Assembly: GCA_003024785.1 (NCBI GenBank)
Contig: PUQB01000116.1
Location: forward strand, 326,001 to 390,000
Direction of reading: 5' to 3'
From: Selaginella tamariscina
Lineage: Eukaryota; Streptophyta; Lycopodiopsida; Selaginellales; Selaginellaceae
DNA length: 64,000 nt
Shown in pieces: positions 32,248 to 45,066 of the stretch (position 1 is the stretch's first letter; each line of letters opens with the position of its first letter). The notes under the pieces were generated by a model, which worked only from the letters and a program-made list of their open reading frames with translations, was not told the DNA's origin and searched no databases. A program made the position numbers and the translations under genes.

Positions 32248-35200
32248 TTATACTCTACCTCTGTCACCAAACCGTTTGGCATACTTTGGAGCTCGAAGTT
32301 GTATAATATCACCAGACACTGGGTAGATTAATGGCGTTATATTTGTGTCCACATTTTGAAAGAAGCGACTGGCTGTGAGGTTCTTGATCTCCCATGCGAG
32401 CTTTATACCTGGGTGCTTTCCATCCCTAATTGGCAAAATACAAATCTCACGTTGAATGAAACTTACTGGCAAGATGCATTTAGATGAAAACTTCTTCTCC
32501 TGTTTTTGCGAGTAAGCGCATTCTGCTAAATTGATCAATAGCCACCTTCCTCTGTACAACTCATAATGATACTGATCCGCTGCAAACAATACCTATAAGT
32601 CAGGGATGTTAGTTACACCCACATATAAACTATTGTATATTTACCTTGTATTGGCCATCGAGGTATACAACAAAAGCATACCTGAATCTTGCAATTATAG
32701 GAAGATCCATGATGTTGTTGTTCTTGATGAACCAAATTCAAGTTTTTCCGTCCAAAAATACTGCCAGCCATTAGAAGTTGTTGGAATACAATGACCTCTA
32801 TGCCCTCCAACACAAGCGGATCCTTGTTGTACATAGCTACCAATGCACCAACCTCAACTTCATCAATTTGTCTGACCTTTCTAGCTCCAATGACTACTCC
32901 TTTCTCAGCTATTAAATCCTCCCAATCAGAGTCTGTAGCTCTTTCCCATATCTGCTTTGCAATGTCTTGACTTCCAGCATTTATGTAACCTTGTTAAAAA
33001 AAAGCCAAATTAGCTACAAACAAAGAAATAAATACTATTTCTTACTTGAATTTGGTTTCCCATGTTCTGCTCCAACAATGCATGTTAATAAAACATGTTC
33101 CCACCTCTCCTCTGGGTTCAATCCTTCTTGTTCACTCGAAAGTAACCTTTGAATCCTTGAGAAAAAAAGCCTGTTATGATGCCTACTAAATGTTATCTCC
33201 ATCTGCTTAGAGTTTGTCTTCACCCTGTTGAGCTCTGAAAATAAACACTCAAAAGTATAACACCAAGTACAGTCGCACGGCCCAATTCGACGGATGTCAT
33301 CAAAAAGATGTTCAGCACCTACTGCATGTAGCAATATCATCGCATCCTCTCCATGCCTTTCCACCCACTTCACATGCCACGCTTGACAAAGTTTCTGCAC
33401 TATGTGTAGTGTGTCATCAAACCAGCCATTGTCCCTTGCATAATCATAAAAAAGTCGGGTGATCTCTGTCATGAGCTTACAAAGCTCCTCATCCCTAGGA
33501 TCAGAAAATAAGTTTGCAAAAACATAGTTGGCATACCACTGTGAAAAATGTTGGTGCTCGTCCGCTTTCCAGAAACTAATCCACTCAGACGGCTTGTCAG
33601 GTGGTCATCCTCTTCTCATCTATGAGGTCCTGGCTGCAAGCATGGTTCTTAGTTGTGCTTCTGCAACTTTTGCCTTTTTCTCCTTCTTCAAAGTTTCCCA
33701 CATCACCTTGTTTGTCACTTTACACAATTTCAATGCAATTGTGTGTAGTGCATCCCAGACAGTATCATACAGAATATCAAATCCTTGTTGTTCCCAAAGC
33801 CTCATAAGCACATATTTACCTCTCACTCCAAGATCCCAAGCCTCTGATTGGGAACCTTCTTCAAGATGTTTAACCCTAGCCTCAACATGCTTCATATGTC
33901 GGCTGTCATCTGGGAAGCGTGTCTTCTTCAGTACCTCAATGTACTTCCTGTTATTAGTAGTACCAAGCAATGTCTACACGGTACGCTTCCCACTAAAAAC
34001 CAAAATCAGAACCAAACATTGATATGAAATATCTATTTCTTCAAAAACAAAAAAAATTACTAAATGACATCTTCACGAGCTCACAGGTTGCCACCAAATC
34101 AACAGTTAATGCAAAAACCATGGCACGTTGTTGAAATTGATGTGGTTGTCCATTGATCTCCATTGCATACTGAACTGGAACGCCTTCATAGAATAGTTGC
34201 TCGAGCTCAGTCACTAAGCGGTTGAAAAAAATATCCAAGCAATCTAGACCATGTTGCAGTGGTTCCTTGTTGACGTATAAGCTCAGCAACACAAGCTCCT
34301 CAACCTCTTTAAGACCACGGCTTCCACCGTTCATAACCACGACATTGAAGGCATATACATTCTTCACTCTTGTAGTATTTGCCTTGAATCCATCTGCATG
34401 AATCATAAGGGCCAAATTCCGTGGGTTGCCTTTGACATATATTGGCCTGTGGTTGAATTTCGATTTGCATGTAGGGCACTGAACTTCATACACACCATCC
34501 CGTGTAGCTGCCTTCTTTGCTTATAACAAAGCTTCATGCTTTGAAGGCCAACTTGAATGTATCTGGAACATTTACAGTGTGTTGGTAATTCTCACTCCAA
34601 TCTTGGATCCCAAAAAGTAGAGTAGCGTTCCCATATTGCACAGTGCCAAATCTCCTTCCGATTTTTCTTGTTGGTGAAGTCTCGAAAGGGGGTCAAGTCG
34701 TTGTAGTTCACAGTGCTAGACTTGCATCTTACTTGTAACCGAGGTACTAAGGGGATATAAATATATTCCACAGCTTGTTGTCGATACTTTTTGCAAATTG
34801 GGCATTGTTCACTCTTTTTAGCTACTGTCATCTTCTGGTCAATGTACATGGGGAATTCATAAGGTTTGGCCTCATGTATGAAAGCATATTGCATGCCTCT
34901 CAAGCTCTGGAATCCCAAGAAGCCTATACATACTCTTCAAAGTGTCCCAACTATGTGGGACTTTATGTTTGAAGGCGGCCATTCCAATTTCCTCGGGTGC
35001 TCAATAATGTAGCCAAGCACTCCCCTTCAGGACCTCTCTTCCCAAAAATTATCTTCAAAAGTTTGTCGATGAAAGATTCAGAGCACATGTGTTGATGGCA
35101 AATTGACAAAAGCTCTAAAACTTTCATGAAAATTTGGTCATCACGATGTATGGGTTTCGACACTTGGAGAATTGGCCGCAAATCTTGTTGGGCATCTAAA

Positions 35201-35690
35201 TCTGCTGCATCCAAGGCATCATCTACGTCCTCAAAAGCTTCCTCATGATTAGAGGGTGCCTCAACATCCATTCCAGTCTGTGCAAAGAGCTTAGCCTCTA
35301 TATCATCTACACAAATGAACAAAATAAATTATAAACATCAAGGCAATAAAGATATGTACCCTGTCCTTCAAATGAACATTGTGATGCTCGAAGGACGGCT
35401 TCAATGTGTTTGCTGTGCCCAGACCTCTGCCGCCAAATCCCTTCACCTTGGTCATTCAAACACTTAGGGCACTTACACTAAAAGACATCGACATTCTTGC
35501 TTTCCTGATGCTGAGATTGAGCTTGCTTGATTGATAGTCTTGGCATTTCTGTGAACATGAGTTAGCTGGGGAGAAATCCACAACCCTCTTGTGCCACACC
35601 TTTTGCAGAAGCATTGAACGTCTGCCCTATTCGGCGGGGCCATCACATTGTCCCTCCTACTCACAGTATCAAACAAAATGAACCCTAAAT
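32248..35690 (-). pseudogene. tnp2-like (CACTA/Plavaka-type) transposase relic
   Basis: Minus-strand pieces in order. An N-terminal Cys/His region (CFCKRCGTRGLWISPQLTHV, about 35560-35625) is followed by an acidic stretch (35000-35320). Then come CPICKKYRQQAVEYIYIPLV (about 34750-34810), ALMIHADGFKANTTRVKNVY (about 34360-34420) with following VTELEQLFYEGVPVQYA, DALHTIALKLCKV (about 33710-33750), and the DUF4218-like HAVGAEHLFDDIRRIGP...YTFECLFSELNRVK (about 33200-33330). This order (Cys-rich region, DGxN/F segment, LH..cK block, DUF4218) is that of tnp2-type transposases. The pieces are in different frames with possible introns, so activity is unlikely. It lies between two retroelement pieces of the opposite strand. 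Confidence 0.65.
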
Positions 35691-36634
35691 GCTAGTTGTA
35701 GTTTTGCCCCTATATATTCAATCTAATGGATGTATATGATGAATATGATTTTTGTGCTGATTTCATGGCCATGCTAGAGTTGTATGATGCTGTGCAATCT
35801 CCTACAGATTCGTGCTACAAACGCCTTGGAAGATTTTTCAAGTTTCAAGTTTCAAGTTGCTATTTTTGGTGTGTATGGGCCATTTGTGTTGCTGTTGTAG
35901 TGGCCTTAGCATGCTTTAACTAGAAGGAGTAGTGGTAGAAATGCTTGAAGTGGTAAAACGCCTACACCAGCTTTGGTACAAGTATGTTCACAAATGCTAA
36001 CTAGTGAATCCAAGTGGTGCACGGTGGGAGCCTGATCATCATGGAGCTAGCTGCATATATAGGGTTTGAGCTGAGGTAGAGTGAAGTTGATAGAGCCAAA
36101 GTAGTGTGCAAGAGATATGTTCAGATAACAATGTCTAGTATGTCTAGCTACACTGACATATAAGATCTCAAAAGTAGCTAGGAAACCACTTCTCGCTTCC
36201 AAACAACTGATGAAACATCTGCAAAGTAGACTAACAGATGTTACTGGTTTGTGAAACTTGAGAGGCATACCTTCTCTGTTGATGCTATAACAGGTCTATA
36301 GTCAAAAATTGAACCACAGATTGGATAATATTCTTTGCATCAAAAGTACTTTTTGCAATTGTGGAGATTTGAATAACATAATTGCATATTATTTTTGCTC
36401 ACAAGCAAGGAAGCATCCGTAATGCATATACACTACTAAGAACTATTTTCTCACTATATAGCATCTGCTCAGGTTTGGTGTGTACCTCCTTATATTGTCT
36501 TGTTTCCTACAATCGTAATAAATTATATTAAAGAGAGCTAAAAAATGAACATGTTCATCTTGCTGTTTCAAGGATTTGACGTATGTGTCATGAAAGTGCT
36601 TTGTAGATTGATGGTTTCCATTCTTTTGGAACAT
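35691..36634. other. Non-coding region upstream of the tnp2-like gene
   Basis: No supported gene. A 65-codon plus-strand frame at 35726-35923 ends in a hydrophobic Cys-containing helix (CYFWCVWAICVAVVVALACF) but resembles nothing known. A CACTACTAAGAACTA word at 36431 is reminiscent of a CACTA end; no matching inverse was found on the far side. Confidence 0.4.
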
Positions 36635-38955
36635 GTGTCACGACCCGATACAGGATACAATATTCCGGATACAGGATACGGGTTGCAGGATATTTCTACA
36701 GGGATTCCGATTGCAAGATATTCCTACAGGATATGCCACAGGATATGCCTAGAGGATAAGGGACATGTGGACTCATCTTAGCCTCTGCATGCATGCAGCC
36801 ACTTTTAGATGCATGCAACCACTTTTAGCACTCATGCCTAAATTAGCTCTTGGAGTTGTGAGCATAAAAGCTCCGACCTAATTGTTGTACAATCAGTTAC
36901 TATCAATACCAGTCTTACTACGATCAATCTTGTCTTATCCTGTTCTTGTCTTGCTCCTTGCTTCTTGTTCTCTCCTTGTCTCGCTCCTAGATCCTGTCTT
37001 GCTCCTGTCTTGCTCATGGATCCTGTCCTGCGCCTTCCTATCTTGCTCTCGGATCCTATCCTGTTCTTGTCTTGCTCCTGGATTCTGTCCTGCACCTGGT
37101 CTTTTCCTGAGTTCTTAGTTTATGTTCTGCTCTTTGTTCTGCTCCTGAGTCAAGCCTTCTTGTTCTTGGAATCCTGCTCTTTTCTTGGTTCCTAAATCAT
37201 GGCTTGACAGTTTGATAGTAACTCCTTTTATAACTCTCCATTTTCTAGTTACTTTTTTTTTTCTTGATTCTTTTCCTTTGTTTTCCTCTTTTTTCTTTCA
37301 TAGATCATGGCTAATTTTGAGCACTTTCAACATGAGCACCAAATGTTGCTTCATGATATGGTCACTTTGCGCCAAGTGGTCACCAATCTGCAAGGTTCCA
37401 CCAATGCGGCACATGCAGCTACTAATGCATCCTCCAAGGATGCTGCACAGGCTTTTTTTCAAGCATCGATGGTTCCCTCTTCATCGAACTTTTCTTTGGA
37501 GCCAAAGCTTAGCATGCAAGAAAAGTTCAGTGGCAATTGTGTTGATTTCCAAGGTTTCCTAAATTAAATTTGGCTCTTGATCCGCATGCAACCATGCCGC
37601 TACTCAACTGATGCACAAAAGGTTAGCCTTTTGGCATCCTTACTAAGTGGATCTCCACGGGCTTGGGTTGCCCCTTTGCTGGAGTGTGACGACCCAATGA
37701 TGGAAGACTTTGAAAGTTTCATGGCTGCCTTTGAAGCATGCTTTGGAAATCCTGATAAGTACCGTTCCACATGCACGAAGTTACGAAAGCTCACTCAAGG
37801 ATCCCGACCAACTTCTGTTTATGCATTCGAATTTCAGCAACTTTGCACGAACATTCCATGGGATGAGACTGCATTGATCGAACACTTCCGTTTTGGGTTG
37901 AGGGATGACATGAAGGACCTTCTCCTTACGTTATCAGATGCTCAAACATTAGCGGAAATCATGCAACAAGCTGTTCATTGCGACAATCGTTTGTTCGAGC
38001 ATCGTCAGGAAAGATCCCGTTAGCAGTTCCTGCAAACCAATCCTGCAGCTGTGGTACATGTTCCTACACCACCTTCTGGAGTAGTTCCTATGGAGGTTAA
38101 GAGATCCAAACATAGCTCTCTTTCCACTGCTGAGAAACAATGTCGCCGCAGTGAAAACCTATGCTTGTATTGTGGTGAAGCAGGACATAAGGTGGTAGAA
38201 TGTCTTATTAAAGCTAGGAAGTTCAAAACGCGTGAAGTTGAAGCTGAAGTTTAGTCGGAAAACTTCAATGTCCACTTCGTCTAAGAGCCGCGAAGTTGGA
38301 CGTAGGTGCAGGCTCCATTGGTGCTACTCATACCATTCCATCACTTAAGTTTCCTGTACACATTCATCTTAATAATCGAGAGCTCAAGGAGTTTGCCCTG
38401 TTAAACACTGGTGCAAATGCATGTTTTATGGATGACACTTTTACAACTCAGTATGGCATTTCGGTGGTGAAGTTGAAGCGTGCAGTTCCTGTAAAGGTTG
38501 CATATGGTCGTCTAATTGTTTCTAGCGCAGTTACCCATGCTACCATACTTCTCTCTTGCACTCATGGCGCATTCCATTGTTCGATTTCCTTCAACTTAAT
38601 TAAGACTCGGATGACTCCCATCGTTTTGGGCATGCCATGGTTCATGGTTGCAAATCCTCAAATCGACTTGCTCACGTTTTCCTCTTTAGCAGCTAGGATC
38701 AATCATGTATCCTTAGTGTTTGAGGCAGCTCAAGCTACATAATTGACCATGCTTGTTCTTGTATCAGTGTTGAAGATTCCTCCTCGACAGGATTCACCTC
38801 ATGTTCGTTTATCAACACATCCGCAGGTTCTTTTTACTCCTGTAAGTTTGTGGATTCCTATACAGGGTTCTTTCCAATTCTGTATCAGTGTCGAAGGTTC
38901 CTCCTCAATAGGATCCACCTCATGTTAGTCCGTCAGCACATTCGCAGGCTCTCGA
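36635..38955 (+). pseudogene. Ty3-type retroelement 5' part: possible LTR, gag, knuckle, protease (copy 3)
   Basis: A possible LTR begins TGTCACGACCCGATACAGGA at 36635, and a TATA-like word (CATAAAAG) lies near 36863. A C/T-rich leader of repeated CCTGTCTTGCTCCTGG-type words runs to about 37180. Gag starts MANFEHFQHEHQMLL at 37307. After a stop near 37565 it continues TDAQKVSLLASLLSGSPRAW to 38023. A CCHC knuckle (CLYCGEAGHKVVEC) and a protease with FALLNTGANACFMDD follow. The protease DTG catalytic triplet is read NTG, which should abolish activity. The element stops within the Pro/Ser linker near 38955, before RT. No primer-binding site could be fixed. Confidence 0.75.
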
Positions 38956-41900
38956 TAGAAGACCCCTTATTAGGTTCGAAAGATCTCTTTCATGTTGTTA
39001 AGTGATTAGATGTCTTTAATAAATACAACTTTCAAAAATATTAGCTTAGCCAAAGCAATATTACAAGAACTTGACAAGAAGAAAAAGTGTCATAGCCATA
39101 ATAGATATGATATGTAACTTTTTTTGGCCTTGCTAACTTTCAAGTTTTAAAATTTATTTTCTAGTGTCTTGGTAACAACATGATTGTGCTCATTATACAT
39201 GTTCTTCTTGGTCATGAAAATGTTTCGATGGATTCAGGTGAGAAGCACTATGACACTTTAAAAAAGTGCTTGTAATTTCATTTGATGGCCAAAGCAACAG
39301 GTTTCAACTACTAAGCTTGTTTTTTTTTTGTTTCTCTAACCATGACAATTGTTTATTGTGCTTTTGTATATAGATGCCCATTGACTTCCACTAATAAATT
39401 AGTAGAAGAAGAGGAGAAGTAGAAATGAAAATAATGTGTTCCAAAGTGATGTTTAATATCACAACAACCAAGGTTAATACAAAGAATGACGTCCTTAGAG
39501 CCTTGAATATACAAATAGTGGATGAAATGCTTAATCTCTAGAGGTACTTTTCATTGAATCAATTTCTCAAAGTTATATTAAAATCAAGGATGTAGAGGTA
39601 GCAAATGGCTGAGTTTGAGTTGGGCTTCACTGGCTCGGCTCCAATTCAATTGTAATTTTAAAGATTTATCAATTCATAGCTCACCTTGTCTCTTTATTGT
39701 TGAGCTAGCATATGTGTGAATTATCTTTTTGTATTTCACATTGTGACACCAATGTGCTCCATTAAGCCACAGTACAATGAATTGTAAAAATTCATTTATC
39801 TTGCTTATCTATTTATTTCCCCTAACTCACGTATAATAACTACAACAGCTCAAGCCAGTTGAACTCAAGTTCGACTCAAAACTTATGAGCCACGGCTTAG
39901 CGCCAACTCAGAGCCAAGTCGAGTCAAGTCAAACCATTACCACCTTTACAAGGATGATGTTTTAATAAAGTCAAAATGGGAATTGAAAACGGTGAATGTA
40001 ATTTTTAATTTTAAATGTATTGTTGACTAACTAATGAGCTTCTTTGAACATGTGCTTAGCAATCAAATCAATATTACTTATTATAAATCTTTTGATTAAG
40101 GATATTACTAAATAGTACAATTTATGTATTTTAATAATGTTTTTGGTATAATACTTTGTTAAAATAATGCCTAGAAATTCTAAAAAGAATATTATTTTTA
40201 TTTATGTGTACTCTTTTAAGATTATAGTTTGTTTTTGTTTAACAAGTTTGAAGTAAGTCTATGTAAAAATGTGTAACATGGTGTTAAGAAAAAACATTAT
40301 TCCTTAATATTACTTTTAGTACATAAATTTTTATCTTAAGAAAGTCATTTTATAACTTGTGACAATAAACTAAAATACCAAGTTACGATAAAATATGTAA
40401 GTTATGATTTGAAGCTACGGTAATAATTTATGCAATTAGTTACAATAATAAATAATCATGTGTTTCTAATATGATATGTTAAATTCAAATTTTAGTTACA
40501 GGTGGTCAAGAACGTAGGTTTTCCATAAAGAATAATCATGAATAAACTCAATTGCGATCATGTGTTACGATTTTAAAAGTAAGAACATACTTGATATAGT
40601 TTTACTTTTGAAAATGTATTGAGTTTGTGAACTTTATTGAAAAAGTTCACAAAAATTATTAAAACATGAAACCTCAAACTTTATAAATAATATATTTCAG
40701 CTATTACTTACTATTTCTAAAAGATTATTCAATTATACATATATGTATATTTTATTTATTAATTTACTTATAGCACTTTTTTTAGATAAACTAACTTCTG
40801 ATTGAATTATTGAGACTTTTGAATCGTTTAAAATAATTTATTAAAATATAAACAATTTATTAAGTAAAGTCAATTTAATTTATTAAAAAAAACACTATTT
40901 GATGTTTCCAACGTTTTGAAACTTTATCTAATTCAAATGGAAATACATAAATTACAGTCTCTTTTCAGTAAGTATATAAAATAAAGCAATTCTATATTAT
41001 TTATCTTTTTGATAAGTTTAGTTTAACCTTTACTAAAACCCTAAGCCCTAGGTTATGATGTGTTGCATTTGTGTATAATCATGCAATGTGCAGTTTAATG
41101 TTCTTAATACGCACAAAAATCATGTTTTATTCATTTAATACGCATTTATATTCATTATTGTTATAATCGCTTTAAAATGTCCCTTTTGTGTATGTATATT
41201 CATAGTTCGTAATCTGCTAAGAGATCCTTTTATGCTTCTACATGAAATTGATGATTTTGGATTTTAATGTGTTCAAAAGCTCTCAAAAGTGCCTCTTTGT
41301 GCATAATCTGTTTGCAAAAGATCATGCATTTCCACATGGAATTAATCAATTTAAATTGTTTTGCCTGAATAATCCATATTGATTCAATCCGGATTCAATA
41401 ATCAGGTTTACAATTCCAATTTTAATATGCATAGATATCCCAGCTTTATGCATTTCATATGGGAGCCACACACACATGTCTATACACAACATCTTGCATT
41501 ATACACATATACATATGATACGTGTAACGTCGTGTATAAATAAGGGGAGTGTGTCAACGTAGTATCATTATAAGTTATGGTACTTTTATGTGAAAAACAT
41601 TAGAGATAAGTATAAATCATCGTGTAACTATTAATGTGTATATATGAACCTCTAATTTGCATATAGATACAATGTTCATAATCCTTAGAGACATGTCTGT
41701 GGTCTGCTAATAAGCTACAATTGTTCTAATATTACTCCATTCTGACCTGCACATTATATATGTGTGTGTGTGTGTATGTAGTACGTTAAAGCACATACGA
41801 GTATACATATATTAGCAGGGAACGTGCCACCTCAGGGACCGGATGCCATTCACGTGTCAGCTGGGGGGGAGCACGTGTCGGCTACCAATATTGATGTAAT

Positions 41901-43202
41901 GTAAATGCTAGGTGTATGCGTGTGTGTCAAGTTATGTTTGCATATGGGAGCTCTTTTCTTAATATATATTAGATATTCATAGAGCCTACTATGTTTGTAA
42001 CACTAATTCATATGACAGACAGAAGCAGGATCATAGGAAACTTTAGGTGAAGAAGCTCAACAAGTGGTATGAACACACACACACACACACACACACACAA
42101 AGTATACACGTTATTAACAACGCCAATATTTTCTGGCATTGTGTGCGTTGAGAGAGATAGAGTTAGTTTGTGCAGATGAATACGTAACAGCTTACATTTG
42201 CCTAACAGGAAATAGGTGATGCAAATGCAAGCACCAGCGGGAGCAACACAAACGTATGTACAACATATGCCACAGCCATACACGTACTCACGCACAGGGA
42301 CATATGTTTTAATTATATGATTGTATTCAGGTTAACTACAACAGTAATCGGCACAGAAAGTAACGTTACTAAAAACACACAATCCCATACACATATTGAT
42401 GTACGTTAGGGTAGTGTATAAATTATGTGTGTACTCTATGAAGTGTGAGTGTACATGTATACACGATATGTTTTCTTTACACACACACACACACACATAT
42501 TTATAGTTGTAAAAATTTATTCAATAAAACAACACTCATACATCAAAAGTATGTATTTATAAAAAATAAATATGCTTTATTCATTATTATTAATTAAAAT
42601 TAATAAGGATTTAAATTACTTAAACAACAAGTTTAATAGAGAACAGTATGGCGAGCAATGGTTTTTAAGCAAATTTTTTACATTTTTATGATTATTTCAG
42701 TATTAATGTACATATTTGTTCTCATCGCGCTTGTACATGCATAAATACACATGTATAAACTAGTGCATCTGTGCACATGTGTTATATATATATATATATA
42801 TATATGAGTCCCTATCATATTATTATTAGCAACAATATATAAACTATAAAACTAAATACATGGTATATGGAGTGTTAGGTATATGAAACTTTTATTCATG
42901 GAACTTCAACTGGATGTGTATATAACGAGTATATATTGAAAGCGGATCAAAGATAATGAGAACATATATAAAGTTTGTAAAACCTGGTTAAAACAGCTCA
43001 ACTTGCAAAAAGAAAATTGTAAATATCTCGTATCCATCAACCCCTATAATGGAAGCCCCGTGTTATCATGTGTGTGCATATCGATATATATAGTTTATAT
43101 AACTAACTATATAATATACACTTGTATATAATGTAGAACATAAACAAAACGAAGAAAACAGAGAACTAAACCATATATAAAAAATTAGAGAGATACCTTG
43201 AT
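38956..43202. other. Long AT-rich intergenic region
   Basis: No gene can be supported over 4.2 kb. Two identical CACGTGTC words (41851-41858 and 41872-41879) form a paired G-box/ABRE-like site. They lie about 130-160 bp before a short plus-strand open start at 42013 (MTDRSRIIGNF) and a later exon-like patch at 42210-42296 (MQMQAPAGATQTYVQHMPQP), so a small gene is possible but the frames do not join. (CA)n and (TA)n runs occur at 42076, 42481 and 42786. Confidence 0.45.
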
Positions 43203-43879
43203 TTAAGCAGCTCTTTCCATAGCGCATTTGGGACAGCTGCAACGCTCGATACTCGCGTAAGTGTTCAGAGCAGCTTCACGAGCGGCCAGTGACTCGTCGA
43301 GGTGTTCGTATATATAAGACATCGTGCATTCGTCACCGGCTTGAATGGGCTTGTGTGCAAAGGCAGCAGCTACTGTGAAATCGAGGGCATCGTAGAAAAT
43401 CACATTGGGAGAGCAGGAGTGATTGAACATGCTGCAATATCGAGCTACAAGCATGAGATTCTCCTTATCTCCAGACGCAAACCAGTTCCTCCTGGCAATT
43501 CTCCGAGCATCCATACTCGACTCAGCAGCTACTAGTTTTGATGCAGCCAGTAGAATGCCAGCATCCTCCAAGACAGGACAGGACACACCATCTGTCAGGA
43601 AACGGGCAGGAGAAAGGAATTTGATCACTCCTGCAGTCTCTTCCGTGCAGACACACATGAAATTCTCAAGCATCAGAAGCTCCCCTTCATCTATGTGCCC
43701 GTTAGCAAAGATACCTCGCTGCCCAGACTCACCATCGACTACCTGTACATTGATCTTCGGATTCCTGTACGATTTCACCGCAGGACAAGCAGCTGAACGA
43801 ATTGCCCTTTTTTCCCCAAAGCAATCTCCTCTGCCGACAGTATATGTTGCAACATGCGGGGTATTTCTCTGTCCGCCAT
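43203..43879 (-). CDS. SMYD-like SET-domain protein, paralogue 2 (5' frame uncertain)
   Basis: The body reads AACPAVKSYRNPKINVQ, GQRGIFANGHIDEGELLMLE, the full core motif MFNHSCSPNV, GDECTMSYI and the post-SET cluster CSCPKC, ending MERAA. All SET signature residues are kept, so the catalytic part looks intact. It is a putative protein-lysine methyltransferase related to the intact gene at 1071-1673, which shares the ACPAVKSY start region. The only ATG giving the same MAD start (43879) is one base out of phase with the body. Either there is a one-base indel between about 43785 and 43870, or translation begins elsewhere. No introns are needed. A (TA)n run at about 44017 lies upstream. Confidence 0.7.
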
Positions 43880-44438
43880 AGCCAGGACCGACTGCCCTGA
43901 ATCGAACTCCTTGTGTTACCGCTATTCTATCACGATAGACGTACGTTCTAACAGAGAATGCTGTTGTGTATTTAATGCCTCTTATTATTTAATGATAATT
44001 TAAAAGACTTTTAATATATATATATATATATATTATATATAAAAGAACCATGTAAATATTTGTCTGCTGGGATAGAACTCGTTATATACATGTGTTTATA
44101 ATGTGTGTGTATGTGTGTGTGGAATGTAGAAAGCAGCCGAAATATAAAGTCTTATGCATACCACTTCTACGTATGTATGTATGTATGTATGTTTATATAA
44201 CTTATATGCCTACAAGATATATACATATCTATACATATTTTGGTTTATACATGTAAAAAAGAACACGCTCTCTCTCGCACACGCACACGCACATACAAAA
44301 AGCACGTCCAAAGTTCCTCACTGGGTTTCATATAGATATTCGATTAGTTCACAGAAACTATACAATATAACATTAAAACCATGGAATAAAGGATGAAATC
44401 AAAAGAGATAAAGGACCTTATATGTAAATATACTGTTC
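43880..44438. other. Intergenic DNA between SET genes
   Basis: AT-rich with (TA)n near 44017, a (GTAT)n run near 44172 and a CT/CA-rich patch near 44260-44300. No gene is seen. Confidence 0.5.
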
Positions 44439-45066
44439 TCATTTACGCTTCTTGCGCTCGTTTGGTTTGACGAGCAACTCCGACCCTGCAGGAATATCCC
44501 TGGCTGCCTTGGCAATCAAAAGCGTCCTTCTGAGCCGCATGAAGACATCTACGTTCGCATCCTCGGCTCTGTTGAAGACGTGACCGATTCGTCCCATGAC
44601 ATTGTATCCATCCTGTAGAAAAAGCTTCTCGCCATGTTGAAATTTGAACTTGAAATCCGTTGTATCTCCCCCAGAGGACATAGAGAGGTCCAGGTCGACG
44701 GGCTCACGGAGCGTCTCAATGGGAGCATCCAGAAGCTCGGTCCAGTTGAGCAGCTTCAGCACTTTGACTGTTCTTTAAAGCTGCATAGGGATTCTCTACG
44801 AGAAGCAGCTCACCTGCATTAAATTTTCCTATGAATCTCTGTCTTCTCTCGCCTTCTACAGGCGCTTACCTGCAGAGATGTCTTGGTTTTGCAAATAGTC
44901 CACGACCGGAAGCGACTGGTTTAGCCTCGACCTTGGACTGATGAATGTTTCGACACCCGGACAGGCGGCATCCGGATCGTTTTGTAAGACATGCTCGACG
45001 AACTCCACCACTTCCATTACAGAGGAACCCTATTAGGGCGTTGATGTGTGCTGTTTGATATGCCAA
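44439..45066 (-). pseudogene. SMYD-like SET-domain relic, paralogue 3
   Basis: The 5' piece reads VEAKPVASGRGLFAK and, one base out of frame, DISAG at a GTAAGC donor (44868). After an acceptor near 44819 the frame reads ELLLVENPYAALKNSQSAEA. A further frame change leads to a 107-residue stretch ending LLIAKAARDIPAGSELLV. The motif normally NHSCxPN is FNRAEDANV, so the key His/Cys residues are lost, and no post-SET Cys cluster remains before the Lys/Arg-rich end (PNERKKRK). The alignment with the SET fold is clear in the opening strand and the xxAxRDIxAGxEL strand. It is probably a non-functional third family member. Confidence 0.6.

Noticed and set aside
35726-35923. 65-residue frame with a hydrophobic C-terminal helix
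   Set aside because: No homology, no splice or promoter support; it probably lies in the 5' flank of the tnp2-like relic.
36431-36446. CACTACTAAGAACTA as the CACTA terminus of the tnp2-like element
   Set aside because: No inverted partner was found near 31840-32250, so the element ends stay undefined.
43882-43915. tRNA T-arm-like word (AGTTCGATTCAGG on the minus strand)
   Set aside because: No acceptor stem, D-arm or anticodon arm can be formed around it. No tRNA gene was found anywhere in the window.
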